Positions 43,694-54,207 of a stretch of DNA of 64,000 nt are shown one piece after another; position 1 is the stretch's first letter, and the number at the start of each line of letters is the position of its first letter. Source of the DNA: Gonapodya prolifera JEL478 (taxonomy: Eukaryota; Monoblepharomycota; Monoblepharidomycetes; Monoblepharidales; Gonapodyaceae); contig KQ965758.1 of assembly GCA_001574975.1 (NCBI GenBank), positions 190,763 to 254,762 of the forward strand. The letters are read 5' to 3'. The position numbers and the translations under genes are program-made. The notes beneath the pieces were generated by a model that saw only the letters and a program-made list of their open reading frames with translations, searched no databases and had not been told where the DNA came from.

Positions 43694-45691
43694 CGGATTG
43701 AGGACTTTGTCGTTAACGTCGTGACTACCAATTATGTATTGAATTTTCTTTATACAATTTGGATATCGCCTTGCGCTCGCAGACTCGAGCCGTGGGTGAG
43801 GGATTTCACAACTAAGAGTGGAAGAAGTGGCAAGATGTGAAAGGGGACGTCTTACCGCGGGGTTTATTGCGAAGCGCGTAGCGAGCGGTAGCAAGAGAGG
43901 GCGAGCTCAAACCTTGTGCACAGGAAGAAAGGGCCCAGTTCGAGGGGGGACCCCAAAATCCGTCTGTTCATAAAAAACTTCTTCAATTCACCATCGACCC
44001 CCAACTCTTTCGTTTCAATCGCACCAGTAGGATCATATGAGATGCCGTGCGAACAATCAAGGCTGTCACCCCTCGCTTGGGATGGGAAAGTGGAAGCGAA
44101 CATGGTGAAATGCCCGGCCCGAAAATTAACGAAAAGCTCGTCAACTACTGCATTTCTCGGCTTCAACCGACGACTGGTAATGATGTAATTGGACGGTATG
44201 AAGCCCTTGGCGTGATTCGCCCTTTTGGATCTCGAAGTCGGATCAATGCCTGTGATCCGAAACGGAGTCTGGGATGTCACTCCAAGTTCATCGATTCCCC
44301 GTTGCTATCGACTCTTTAGCTCACAAAAAGTGTCGCTTTGGCTATCACTGGCGAACGTCCGTCTGAACCGTGTTGAGGCAACTCCTTCCCTGACGAATTC
44401 TGAATGAAAAGCTTTTTCGTCCCGATAGAGAACTTCAAATCAAAAGAGTCAACGAAATGGAATTGTCAGCCTCTTGAGCGGCATTCCGCGACCACAAGGT
44501 TTGCTTTTGGATGCAGATCACTGTAATAGTCGGTCCATCTCTTTTGCCCCGAACGTGAGCACGTTGACAATGAAAACTTGAATTGTCATATTGGACTTTC
44601 TTTTGCATGGCGCGGATAAGTCTCATGCGACAAACAGCAGCACGGGAAGTCATTATTTCAAGCACTGTTCGGAATTTTGTTCGGTGTAGGACGTTTCCAA
44701 GTACGCTGCATACATAGACACCGACCGTGCAAGCACCTGTTGCTCAAGTATTCAATGCTGACCATCAGGATGGAGACTTGAAATGCATTTCCCTTTTCCA
44801 GTTCTACATTCGTCAGTGGATCAAAATGGATCATCAATTCCTTCCAATGTACTCTCTTAAACTAGTATCAGAGAACGCATGTACATTTCTTGCAAAGTCT
44901 CCAATGTAATTTCATCCTTTGGGATCCTCAGCTAATTCACATTCAGACGTGAACAACAATATCAGCTCGCTCCGAGCGAGCTCAAGGGCAAATCCCCACT
45001 ATCTTGTGAGCACTTCTTGAAACAATGAGCACAGATAGCAAATGCCGATGTGCATAGCTTTCATCCTTGTATCATCGTCAGGATCACGTGTGAGTGCAGG
45101 GTGGGACAATAGGTGGCGCTGCTGGTGTTTGCACTTGACTGGGTGGTTGAAGCGACTACAATCGTAAAACGATTGTCCTTTCACAGGGAAGGCTCGACTG
45201 CTTTACAGCGAAATAGGGACGAAGGCAATCTCGATCTACCCACTCATCCAATTCCCCTTATGGATGAGAGGAACAGGGGCCTCAGTGGCGACAGGCAAGG
45301 ACTGGACTTGAGTAGTGACATGCCAAGGGAACGAACGCGCTTGGTCTCGTCCTTTTCCTTTGTGCTACCAAAATGACTTGAATGATGACCAAACAACGAA
45401 GTGTCAAATGATCGGACATGTATAAGGCATTCATGTTGGGTGCTGTATGATGCCACCTCTGGCGCAACACCGTCTTCCACCACAAAGTGAGCAAAGAATT
45501 CAGAGAACTTTGGGGCTTCTCTTCTCTGACATGCTCCCTTCATACGTATGCATATCTTGCGGCTCATCTTCACCGTAACAAATCAGGCAGGTCATCCCTT
45601 CGCGGATGTCGGTCCGATGTCGGACTGCGCCGCTTGCCTGGGAAGATTTACATAAACCTTCAGTCGACATCAACACCTTTCAACACGACCG
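43694..45691. other. Gene-poor 2-kb interval
   Basis: No protein family recognised on either strand. The longest frame is 138 codons on the minus strand (43,864-44,280) with no motif. Small GC-rich patches (43,858-43,915 with GCGAAGCGCGTAGCGAGCGG, and the palindrome GCTCGCTCCGAGCGAGC near 44,968) resemble the intronic repeat family. Otherwise nothing is seen; it could be decayed genic or repeat DNA. Confidence 0.45.
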
Positions 45692-47322
45692 ATGGGACGG
45701 CTCGATGGAAAAGTGTGCATTGCGACTGGTTCGTAGTCCAATCATCGGAGGATTGGACCTCTTCCTCCATCTCTTCACCTGCCGACCCCATCGCCTGCAA
45801 TCGCTCGATCCCCACGATGGATTGCATCTCGTTTCGTCCGTGATATCGCCTCACGCCTGCGTCTTTGTCCTCGCAGGCGCAGGAAACGAGTTCGGGATCG
45901 GATTCGCTTCCGCGTTGAAGTTCGCTGCAGACGGGTGAGCACTCCGCAGTACTTGCGTGGTTTCTGTGTGCCAACATAACTCTCCAGGGCCAAGGCGGTC
46001 GTTATCACGTGCCGGCCTGGTGCTGACAAGCTCAAAGCTGCTGTCGAGCTCGCAGAAAAGATTCGGGCCCAGCATCCTGCCACCGAGACGCTTGCGCTTG
46101 AAGCCGAGGCAGCGTCTGAATCTGACACCAAGAAGGTCATCGATGAGGCTGTCAAGAGGTGGGGCAGGTTGGATGTGTTGTTCGCCAACGCTGGGTGGGG
46201 GTGAGTGGATAACACCGGCAGGGGAGGGTTGCAACTTGTTCTCACGTTGTAGCCTCTCGCTATGTTACGAATCGACAGGGGGACAAACCTGGACCGCACT
46301 CCGATCACCGACATTTCGGAAGAAGATTTCATGTATACTCTCCGAGTACGTACCACTACCGTGCATTCACTCACACGTGAAGTCATCCTCACAATGCAAC
46401 AGACCAACGTTCTCCACCCATTTTTCTGCATCAAACACGGTTGTCCCGCTATGCAAGCCCTCGGTGGCAGCAAGAGCGCTCCCGGCGGCTCTATTGTGAT
46501 CAATGGGAGCACGGCGGGTGTGCCATTGCTGGCGGGGAGGATATCCGCGGATTATGTGGCGAGTAAAGCAGGTGTGTTTGCGGGGAAGAGATGTGGAATG
46601 GAGCCGGTGTCGCTGAGTGGAATGGAGCCGAGTAGATTCGTGCAACGGAGTCGCGAGGCGAGAGCGCAGCAAGCTCGATCTCGAGGCCTAAGTGCGAGAG
46701 CGCTGACCAAGTGCTTGAGCGGAGCGAGCCCGAGGAATGAACCTTCGCGGAGCGAGGTGTCCGCCGGATGGGAATGCCCCGCGAAATAGACATGGAATAC
46801 CCATCACGGAGCGTATAAGTGCGAGAGCATTGACCGAGGCGTTGTCAAACAAATAAAATAACCGCTTTGTCTCCTTAACTTGCAGCCGCAAATAGTCTTG
46901 CTGAGACAGCGTCCTACCAGGTTCGTCCAAGCGTGACTTTGCACAACAGATCATCTCTGGAACACTCCGTCCCCAGCTTGCCTCCTACCGCGTCCGCATC
47001 AACACCCTCGCCCCCGGATACATCCAAACGTCAATGACGTCGGGCAACGTCGACGCGATCCAGTTCACCTCGAAAGCGCCCGGTGTGGGCCGCACTGGCC
47101 ATCCTGAAGAGATGGCCAATGTTGTGGCCTTCCTGGCGAGCGACGAGGCAAGCTACGTCAATGGGGCCACGTGGGTCGCGAATGGAGGGGTAAGATCCCG
47201 AGGTGTGGGGACACATGTTCAGTGGCTTACGCGCTCTACCTTTTTTGGGGCAGGTGGACTCAGCGCTGGCGATGTACATCAAGCAAACACCTGACCTCCC
47301 GCCCCGCCACAGGCTTGAGTGA
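45692..47322 (+). CDS. Short-chain dehydrogenase/reductase (classical SDR)
   Basis: NAD(P)-dependent oxidoreductase. The start is set by splicing: exon 1 is only 37 nt, and MGRLDGKVCIAT joins across intron 45729-45876 to GAGNEFGIGFASALKF, restoring the TGxxxGxG cofactor motif. Then AKAVVITCRPG, VLFANAGWG (NAG motif), SIVINGSTAGVPL with catalytic Ser, YVASKAAANSLAETAS with Tyr-x3-Lys, INTLAPGYIQTSMTSG, and the closing GRTGHPEEMANVVAFLASDE plus VNGATWVANGG. The last exon ends DLPPRHRLE at 47322. Six or seven exons. The intron 46572-46885 (314 bp, much longer than its neighbours) carries a GC-rich repeat. The substrate is unknown; the layout resembles fungal FabG-like or tropinone-reductase-like SDRs. 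Confidence 0.9.
46648..46850 (+). repeat. GC-rich intronic repeat, copy B
   Basis: Lies inside the 314-bp SDR intron, sense orientation. It contains GCGAGAGCGCAGCAAGCTCG, GGCCTAAGTGCGAGAGCGCT, GTCCGCCGGATGGGAATG and a second partial unit, GTGCGAGAGCATTGACCGAG. It is more diverged than copies A and C. Confidence 0.7.
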
Positions 47323-47377
47323 GGTGGGGATTTTGTAGTTAAGACCCCCCAGTTCCTCGTTCCAAATGATATTATCT

Positions 47378-47605
47378 TTATCGAGCATGCATATGGTCCT
47401 CTACCATGCCATGCGCATCCAGTAAATATTCTTTCACCACTTCTATCAATTCCTTGGGAAGGTGATTTTTTAATCGAGAGCTGTCGTCCCAATTTGGGAA
47501 GCCGCACCTCAACAAGGGTCCATCCTTCAAACATATCAACATTTGAACGTTTCCTGGCTGTACTTGCCTTTCGGTATCCGCCGAACCGTAGATACGAGAG
47601 ATCAT
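47378..47605 (-). CDS. Small hypothetical protein (75 codons)
   Basis: ATG 47605, complete frame MISRIYGSADTERQVQPGN to HGMVEDHMHAR. Contains KNHLPKELIEVVKEYLLDAH, a helix-like stretch, and a strand-like VQMLICLKDGPLL. No family recognised. It is convergent with the SDR gene (56 bp gap) and divergent from the ankyrin gene. Could equally be the last exon of a longer unseen gene or chance. Confidence 0.25.
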   Translation of the reverse strand: MISRIYGSADTERQVQPGNVQMLICLKDGPLLRCGFPNWDDSSRLKNHLPKELIEVVKEYLLDAHGMVEDHMHAR

Positions 47606-47749
47606 CAGCCATTGCGGCCTTCAGCTTGGTTAGTGCTTGACCCCGATACCTCCGATCCTTCATTCCCTCGGCTGAAAACCCCCCACGAAATCCGTACTCC
47701 AGGCACACCTCACCAGGATTCACCCCGGCGGTGTCTGCCACAAGGCATC

Positions 47750-48721
47750 ATGGCTCTTCAACCTCCCTCGGAGCCGCAACAATTTGATTTCAACTCTCTC
47801 ATGTCATCCCTTGATGAATATTTACTACGGGCCGTGGAGCAAGGCGACATTACAGCTGCAAGGGAGGCATTGACCGCTGGAGCGGACCCCAACTGCCGAA
47901 AGACGATCGTTCTGGGGTGCACTGTGTTTGACGAGTCCCGGGTGGTCAAAAGTTGGTTCAAGGATAAGTCAACGGAGAAGGGAAAGGGCGGGAGGGTGTT
48001 GCGATACCGGGCAGTTCCTGGCGAAAGCGCGCTGGGGCTGGCCATTCTCGGCGACTGCGTCGAGGCGGTGGACCTTCTCCTGAAATGCGGGGCGGACCCC
48101 AATGCCATGATCGAGTGGCACATTGTCCGCGGCAGAGATGTTTGGACCAAGGACTTATGGCAGTCGGTCGTGGAGGAGGGCCAACTGGATCTCACCATGA
48201 CCGCGGCCAATGCGTTGGACCTAGCAGTTGGTCGTATTGAAGCCACAGATGCCACTGGGGGCCGCGCGGCCGTTGCACAGCTCCTCGTGAATAAGGGAGA
48301 GGTTTGGATCAATCAAGAGGGTGGACTTATCCAATTGGTGGATCCAAGCGCAAACGATACGTTTCGATCATTACGTATCGAGACGAATAGGGACACGGTT
48401 GACATCCTCCTCGACTTTGGAGCGAGGGTCTCGGAACAGGCCATTGAGGCAGCCGTGAAGGCGGACAATTATGGACTCATCGAAGCGTTGCAAGCCGCGT
48501 CAGCAGCTCAGCAAGCCAGAGCAGCGTTCTCGGTTGGTGGCAGTTTCAGCAAAGATCCCGATACCCCCGTGTCTTCGATTATGAGTCCTGTCACGAGCTC
48601 CGGAACCTTGAACTCGAGGTCTTCTGGATCGCGAAGTGGAAGTGCGACGGAAGGATCCAGTGGTAAAAGGACTGTTGTGCGGTTTGCGGAGCAGCTGGTG
48701 GAGGAGTTTTACCTCGACTAA
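47750..48721 (+). CDS. Ankyrin-repeat protein, intronless
   Basis: 324 residues from ATG 47750 (MALQPPSEPQQFDFNSLMSS). Ankyrin-like units: DEYLLRAVEQGDITAAREAL with TAGADPNCRK; ALGLAILGDCVEAVDLLLKC with GADPNAM; LDLAVGR...AAVAQLLVNKGEVW; and VDILLDFGARVSEQAIEAAV. The units are separated by non-canonical insertions, e.g. WHIVRGRDVWTKDLWQSVVE. The C-terminal 80 residues are Ser/Gly-rich, ending VRFAEQLVEEFYLD. Protein-protein adaptor by family; partner unknown. Being a single exon is unusual here, where nearly every gene is intron-rich. An in-frame extension upstream lacks ATG support before 47750. Confidence 0.82.
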   Translation: MALQPPSEPQQFDFNSLMSSLDEYLLRAVEQGDITAAREALTAGADPNCRKTIVLGCTVFDESRVVKSWFKDKSTEKGKGGRVLRYRAVPGESALGLAILGDCVEAVDLLLKCGADPNAMIEWHIVRGRDVWTKDLWQSVVEEGQLDLTMTAANALDLAVGRIEATDATGGRAAVAQLLVNKGEVWINQEGGLIQLVDPSANDTFRSLRIETNRDTVDILLDFGARVSEQAIEAAVKADNYGLIEALQAASAAQQARAAFSVGGSFSKDPDTPVSSIMSPVTSSGTLNSRSSGSRSGSATEGSSGKRTVVRFAEQLVEEFYLD

Positions 48722-48965
48722 ACAACAGATGATAAATTGAGAGGAAGATGTTAGGATAGATTGGGTGGCGGTAATACCCATGCTTTATATGATAGATAAT
48801 GCTGCGGGTAACTCACGCAAACCCATTGTAATAATACCAAGCAAGAGATTGTAGAAGTGAACTGGGAACTTGAAGTTGGGTTTCATTTTCGTGTTGGAGC
48901 CTTGTCAGAATGGGCCGCAGGAAACATTTCCCAACATAACGTCGATAGTTCGCCTCGCGACCAGG

Positions 48966-50878
48966 ATGCCCGCATCACGACGCAAGGGGGGCTACCAGTA
49001 CTACGGAGTGAGGGTTGGACGAGTTCCAGGTGTCTACGAGTCTTGGTGAGTTCGGAAAGTCCAATCATCCTCGACCACACCTGTTGATTGCCTTCCCATC
49101 GACCGATTTTCGATGGATCTGCGACTCTCAGGCCTGAATGTGAGGCCCAGGTCAGCGGCTTTCATCGAAGCGTGGATGGTCAGGTGCAGGCGTACAAGGG
49201 CTTCAACTCACGCCACGAGGCCGAGGAATACGTTCGTGGGGGTAGCCCAGCTTTCGCGACTGCGGCGAGCGGGCGAGATGCCGCGGCAGTGGCACCGGGG
49301 GTAGGAACAGGAGCGGGACCGGTCGTCCAACAGCAGCAGCACCAGCAGCAGGCGGGTGCCATCCCCGTCCACCACGTCCACCAGACTCCACCCCGCACCA
49401 TCTTTCCGCGCCCTCAACCGATCCTGCGCCCGACATCGCCGTCTGCCAGATTCGTCCCGTACCCTTCGCGCGCCGCTCAACGACAACCACAACCGCCCGC
49501 GCCGCCGGCAGCTACCGCCACAGTCACCGTCATCGCCAGCCGGGTTCCCCCGTCTCCTCCAATCCACTCGTCCCCTCCGCCGGCGTACTCAGAAATCGCC
49601 GACCCGGATGAAGATGAATTCGATGACGCGTGGGACGATATTCCCGAGGAAGAAATCGCGCGCATGATGGAACCATGGGAGCGGCCGGGGCACGCTGGTG
49701 GTCCTGCTCTTGGATCGGGGCGGGCGAGACATCCTGCGGTGGCGGATGGGAATGGGAATGGGAATGGGAGTGGAAGCGCTCCCGTTCCTGCCCCAGCATC
49801 GCCGTCGCCATCGCCTCGTGCCAGGCAGGCGCTTCGCTCCGCGCGGCCCCTTCCGGCGGTCCCTTTGTCGACGTCCTCTTCTGCTTCTGCTTCACACCCT
49901 GCCCACCGGAATCCTACCGCTGCTTCGGCTTCCACTTTGACTTCACGTCCCACCAATCCCAATCCCACACCCACTCCTGCCTCCGACCCATCCCTCCCCT
50001 ACATCGCCTACACCGACGGATGCTGCCTGGACAACGGCCGCCCCACTGCGCGCGCGGGTATGGGCGTGCACTGGGCGGCGTGGTTCGGACCTGGCGCGGG
50101 CGGTGGGACAGCGTCGGGTGCGGGGACGGGGACGGGGACGGGGCAGGGACAGGGACAGGGGAGGGGCCCGACGGTGGCGGAGAGGGTTGTGGGGAGGCAG
50201 ACGAATCAGAGGGCCGAGTTGGGTGTGAGTTTGTGTTGGTCGGTTTGGATTTGGGGGGTGCAATAGCCCGCGCTCATACTTACACGCGGCCACTCGTTAA
50301 TTTCACGGTTCCTAAAAGGCGATTATTCGCGCGCTCGAACTGTGCCCTGAAGATGGGCGGTCGATTGAGATAAGGACCGATAGCGCGTACTCGATCAGTG
50401 TCAGTACAGGCACGTCACATTGTTGTTTCCCTCGCACGTTGCTGCGAAGGGTCTTGAGCACACGCATAACCAACTGACCTTGCTTTTGTTTTCTATTGCG
50501 TTTACTTCCACGTTTCCTATTCCATGTGCTATGTGCTACTCCCATGTTTCCTGTGCCAGTGCGTGACGACTTGGCTCCACAAGTGGCGTCGAGAGGGCAA
50601 ATTGGATTCCAATTACCAAGGGCGTGACCCGGTGAAGAACTTGGACCTCGTTCTGCGCATTTTGGAACTGGTCGATAGGCGCAAGGCGCACGGCGGTGGC
50701 GAGGTGAAATTCGTGAGTTACGAGAACCTGTAATCTGTTCCTCAGTGGACTTTTCGGGGGATTCGCTAACAGGTTTTTTTGCGTGTAGGTCAAGGTTGTG
50801 GCACATGTCGGTATAGAAGGGAATGAGATCGCGGACGGGCTGGCGAAGGAGGGTGCGATGAAACAGGGTTTGCTTTGA
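48966..50878 (+). CDS. RNH1: Ribonuclease H1 with N-terminal hybrid-binding domain
   Basis: Cuts the RNA strand of RNA-DNA hybrids in nucleus or mitochondria. ATG 48966 gives MPASRRKGGYQYYGVRVGRV, PGVYESWPECEAQVSGFHRS and YKGFNSRHEAEEYV, the HBD (viroplasmin-like) domain. A long Pro/Ala/Ser/Gly/Asn linker of about 260 residues follows (49,250-50,000), including an acidic patch DPDEDEFDDAWDDIPEEEI. The RNase H fold then has all four acids: YIAYTDGCCLDNG (Asp), QTNQRAELAIIRALE (Glu), IRTDSAYSIS (Asp) and NEIADGLAKEGA (Asp), plus His in KVVAHVGIEGN. A Gly/Thr/Gln-rich insertion of about 30 residues sits between the first two strands, just before RGPTVAERVVGRQTNQRAEL. Four introns. Long linker and insertion are unusual for the family. 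Confidence 0.9.
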
Positions 50879-51377
50879 ACGTGGGGACTACGGAAAGGGG
50901 GCGTGTGTTTATGAGTGTGGATTGCGCAAGTTTTGGGGACTCTTTGCTACGCAGACATACGATTCGATCTGTATTTTTGTAGATTTGTTTATGGAAAGTG
51001 GTGAGAAAGGTGCCTGTCGATACAAATCCATATGACGATTGCCAAGACGGTGTTGGGACTACTCCCTGTGATTTCCCAGAAAAAGTTTTTCGGAAACAAA
51101 ATTTCTGGACGGAGATAAGAAAAACGAGACCCACTGGCGGAGTGTGCGAAGGGAGTGTGCGTGATCGGTGAGTGTGATCTGACCGAAGCCGACTTCGCAT
51201 TCATACCCAACGCTCGCTCGCATGCAGCGCCACTGTACCAGCGCATCCACACTCCACACTCCCACACTGCGGGCATCCGCACGCGCGGCCACGGCCACTC
51301 AGCCTGCGCAGCCACACCCATGCTTGGCTTTGGACGTACACTCGAGTGAAAAGTGAAGGCAGACTCGCACCACATAC
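50879..51377. other. Intergenic, RNase H1 to ankyrin gene
   Basis: About 500 bp, codirectional genes. Only shadow frames. Likely terminator of RNH1 and promoter of the ankyrin gene; no motif recognised. Confidence 0.45.
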
Positions 51378-54091
51378 ATGGCAACTCCTGCTCCCGCGCA
51401 CCCCACGCAACCACCTGCACCGCCCACGTCCAGCGACACGACGCCACAGCCACACGACGCATCGCCCGCGCATCCCATTCCCCCGCCTCGAGTCAAGCGA
51501 TCGTGGCCGCACTTGACAGACGCGGACAGGGCGCTGCACCTGGCAGTCAGAGAGGACGACATCGATGCGGTGCGTGGCGGCGGCTGGGGCAAGTAGCAGA
51601 TGGAGTGGACGAGGAAGGAGGGGAGTCTGCAAGGAAACCACGGATTCCAGAGGTTTCGGTTTCGTCCTTCATTTCCCGACCTGGAACTGCTGATATGCCG
51701 TCACCAAATGGGCCACGGATACAAGGCGACACCAAGTCCTTTCCCGCCCCTCAACCGCCCTGCTCGTCTATTACACGTATCACCAAATAACTCACGCTCG
51801 CCTTCCCCCACCCCCCCTTCCCCCCACCCCACCCACCGCCCCCACACCCCACACAGCTCCTCTCCGCCCTCTTCCGCCGCGCCCACCCCGACGTCCCACT
51901 CCCAGTCTCCGGCTCCACTCCCCTGGCCATCGCCGCAATGCACGGCAACGCAGACGCCGTGCGCGTCCTGCTCGAGAAGGGCGTTGAGGCGGATCCGACG
52001 AGGAGGGACGAGTATGGCGTTACACCTGTGCATTGGTGAGTTGCGTGGTCCGACCGGAGCGAGCAGAGCGCGCGGAGGGAGGACACCGAGGCCTAAGCGC
52101 CGCTAGGCGCTGACCGAGGCTGGCTGCCGGAGGCGAATGATTTGCAAAGTGGAACGTTCCTCGCAGAGCGAACCCGAGGCCTAGGCGCGATAGCGCTGAC
52201 CGAGGACACCAGCGCAGCGAGTGTGTCCGCCGGAGGCGAGTGCCACATGAAGCGGAATGTAACTCACAGAGCAAACATGAGGCGTAACAGGGCAGCGCTG
52301 ACCGAGAAGTCCGCCGGAGGCGAGCGCAGCGTGCAGCGGAATGCTCCTTGCGGAGCGATATCGTGCCCGAGGCGAATGATCTGCCCGAACCGCGAATGTC
52401 ACACGCGGAGCGTATTGAGCCGAATGATCCACGCGGAGGGTGTTTCTTCTACGCGGAGCGTCATCTTCTGCCGGAGACGCATTCATCTTCACCTGAGCAT
52501 TGTGGTATACAAAGCACATCGGCAAAAGCCGGACTCGCGAGACAAAGTAGGAGTGGCGCGCACAAGAGTGCATCGGCCAAATCCAGACTCGCGACCGATG
52601 TCATCTCACCTCGTCATTTCCCTCTCTCATCTCATCTTCTCCCTGTCCAACCCCCAGGGCCGCCGCACTCCCCTCCTCCCTCCCGCTCCTCCTCCTCCTC
52701 ACCGCCCTGGACCGCCGCAACGCACACCGGGCATCGTCCGCTCCTGCCACACAATCTTCCAAACAATCCTCCTCTCCCGCCGGTGCGGGCCTTTCCGCAC
52801 CTCCCATAAACTCCAAATCCAAGGGCGGACCAGGATCAGCAGCGGGATCTGTACGGTTTGCGTCCGCAACGGCGGGCAAGAGAACCGCCGCCCCTGCAAA
52901 GGGAAGTAGCGCCAAAGGTCCAGCAGGAGGAAAAGTAGGGTCGGCAGGTTCGCGAGGACAGCTCGGAGGTGGTGCCAAGGGGAAGGGCACCTTGCCGGGC
53001 AAGGACGCGAATAAGACGTTTCCGGGCGCGGGGGGGAGCACGTCTGGGGCCGAAGGCGGGGCAGCAGGTGGGTCAGTGCGGGGTGGTGGTGGTTCTGGGG
53101 AAGGGGGGGGTTACCTGCTTCCAGAGATGCGCAGCCGTTAAGGAAATATCTCAATCATTCCCCCCCATGTTCGCGTTGACATCTCACTTCCAACGTTTCA
53201 GGCCAACCAATACCACCCGAAACCCCCGCGGCTCCCCCCGGCACACCCGCCGACATCCTCTCCTCCATCGCCGTCCCGACTCCGACTCCATCCTCACCGC
53301 TCGACCCATCTCTCCCACCCCTCCCGACCCTCCTCCCAACATCCATGCCGGACCACTACGGCTCCACCCCGCTGCACTACGCGTGCGTGGCGCACAGGCT
53401 GGATAACTGGAGCGTGCTGGTCAGGTCGGGGCTGTGCGACCCCATGGCGAAAGACGGTAATGGGAAGACGCCGGGCGAGGTCGCGGGGGAGGGGGATCCA
53501 GTGGGAGGGGTTGTGCGAGGTGAGCTTAGAGCACAGGTGTGGTGGTGCGATATGTCGTGATGGTGATTGATTTCCATTGGTGTGCACGCACATGCCACAC
53601 GGCACTTCCGTCGATAAGCGTACGAGTCCCAGATTTCAACGGAACTACGCCGAAGAGCCGATGCAGCCGAGGCGGAGGCGGCGGCGGCTGCCGCAGCTGG
53701 GAAGAAAAAGAAGGGGAAAGGGAAGAGCGGCGCGGCGGCTCCACAACCCAAGAGCGCGAGTGCCGTCGCCGCTCCTGTGCGCTCGATTGCGCCGCCGCCA
53801 GGGGGCGTTGTGCAAACGGTTGCTACGAGTGCGCTACAGCCCGCACCGGTCGTTTCTGGATCCACCCCACCACCCCGCCCCGTCGTTTCAGAAACAACGA
53901 ATGCCCCACCCGTGGCGCCGACAGCAGCGACAACGCTTCCGCTTGCGTCGTCTGTCAAAATGGGGTCGGTGCCAAAATCGTCCAGGACAGGCTCGCAGAC
54001 AGGGAGTGGAGTGGGGCTGGACGATATGGGCAAAAGGGTGAAGCTGAACACTCTCAAAGGATTTGTAGCGGGTGGGAAGGACCGAGTGTAG
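51378..54091 (+). CDS. Ankyrin-repeat protein with low-complexity regions
   Basis: ATG 51378 (MATPAPAHPTQPPAPPTSSD). Ankyrin units lie on separate exons: LTDADRALHLAVREDDIDAV; SALFRRAHPDVPLPVSGSTP then LAIAAMHGNADAVRVLLEKG; RRDEYGVTPVHW; and, after a long interruption, PDHYGSTPLHYACVAHRLDN. The middle exon (52,658-53,067) encodes an Ala/Gly/Ser/Lys-rich disordered stretch. The C-terminus has an Ala-rich helix (AADAAEAEAAAAAAAGKKKK) and a basic tail ending GKRVKLNTLKGFVAGGKDRV. The 622-bp intron at 52036-52657 splits one ankyrin unit and is filled with GC-rich repeats. No orthologue recognised; the Lys tail might bind nucleic acid or membranes (guess). About five exons. Confidence 0.72.
52050..52460 (+). 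repeat. GC-rich intronic repeat array, copy C (several units)
   Basis: Within the 622-bp intron 52036-52657, beginning about 15 bases after the 5' splice site. At least three tandem diverged units carry the core GCCTAAGCGCCGCTAGGCGC, TAGCGCTGACCGAGG, then TCCGCCGGAGGCGA, followed by short pieces such as CACGCGGAGCGTATTGAG and TACGCGGAGCGTC. Same orientation as the host gene, as in the other two copies. Confidence 0.75.
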
Positions 54092-54207
54092 GGAACGCTT
54101 TTGGATGCACACATTTACCGGTATTGCATGTACATAGATCGGCGGGATTCAGAAGCTTTGCGGATTTATAACAGAAAAATGCGTTACATCACAGAAATAC
54201 GAGCAAA

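Noticed and set aside
47031-47741. 236-codon minus frame
   Set aside because: Overlaps the last SDR exons and the ankyrin 5' region, starts at a non-ATG codon, and shows no similarity.
49477-49974. Gly/Ala-rich minus frames opposite the RNase H1 linker
   Set aside because: GC-rich low-complexity DNA gives long open frames in all phases; the plus frame connects the HBD and RNase H domains.
52050-52480. CRISPR-like array
   Set aside because: Units are diverged, spacers are irregular and not unique, and the array lies in an intron of a eukaryotic gene.
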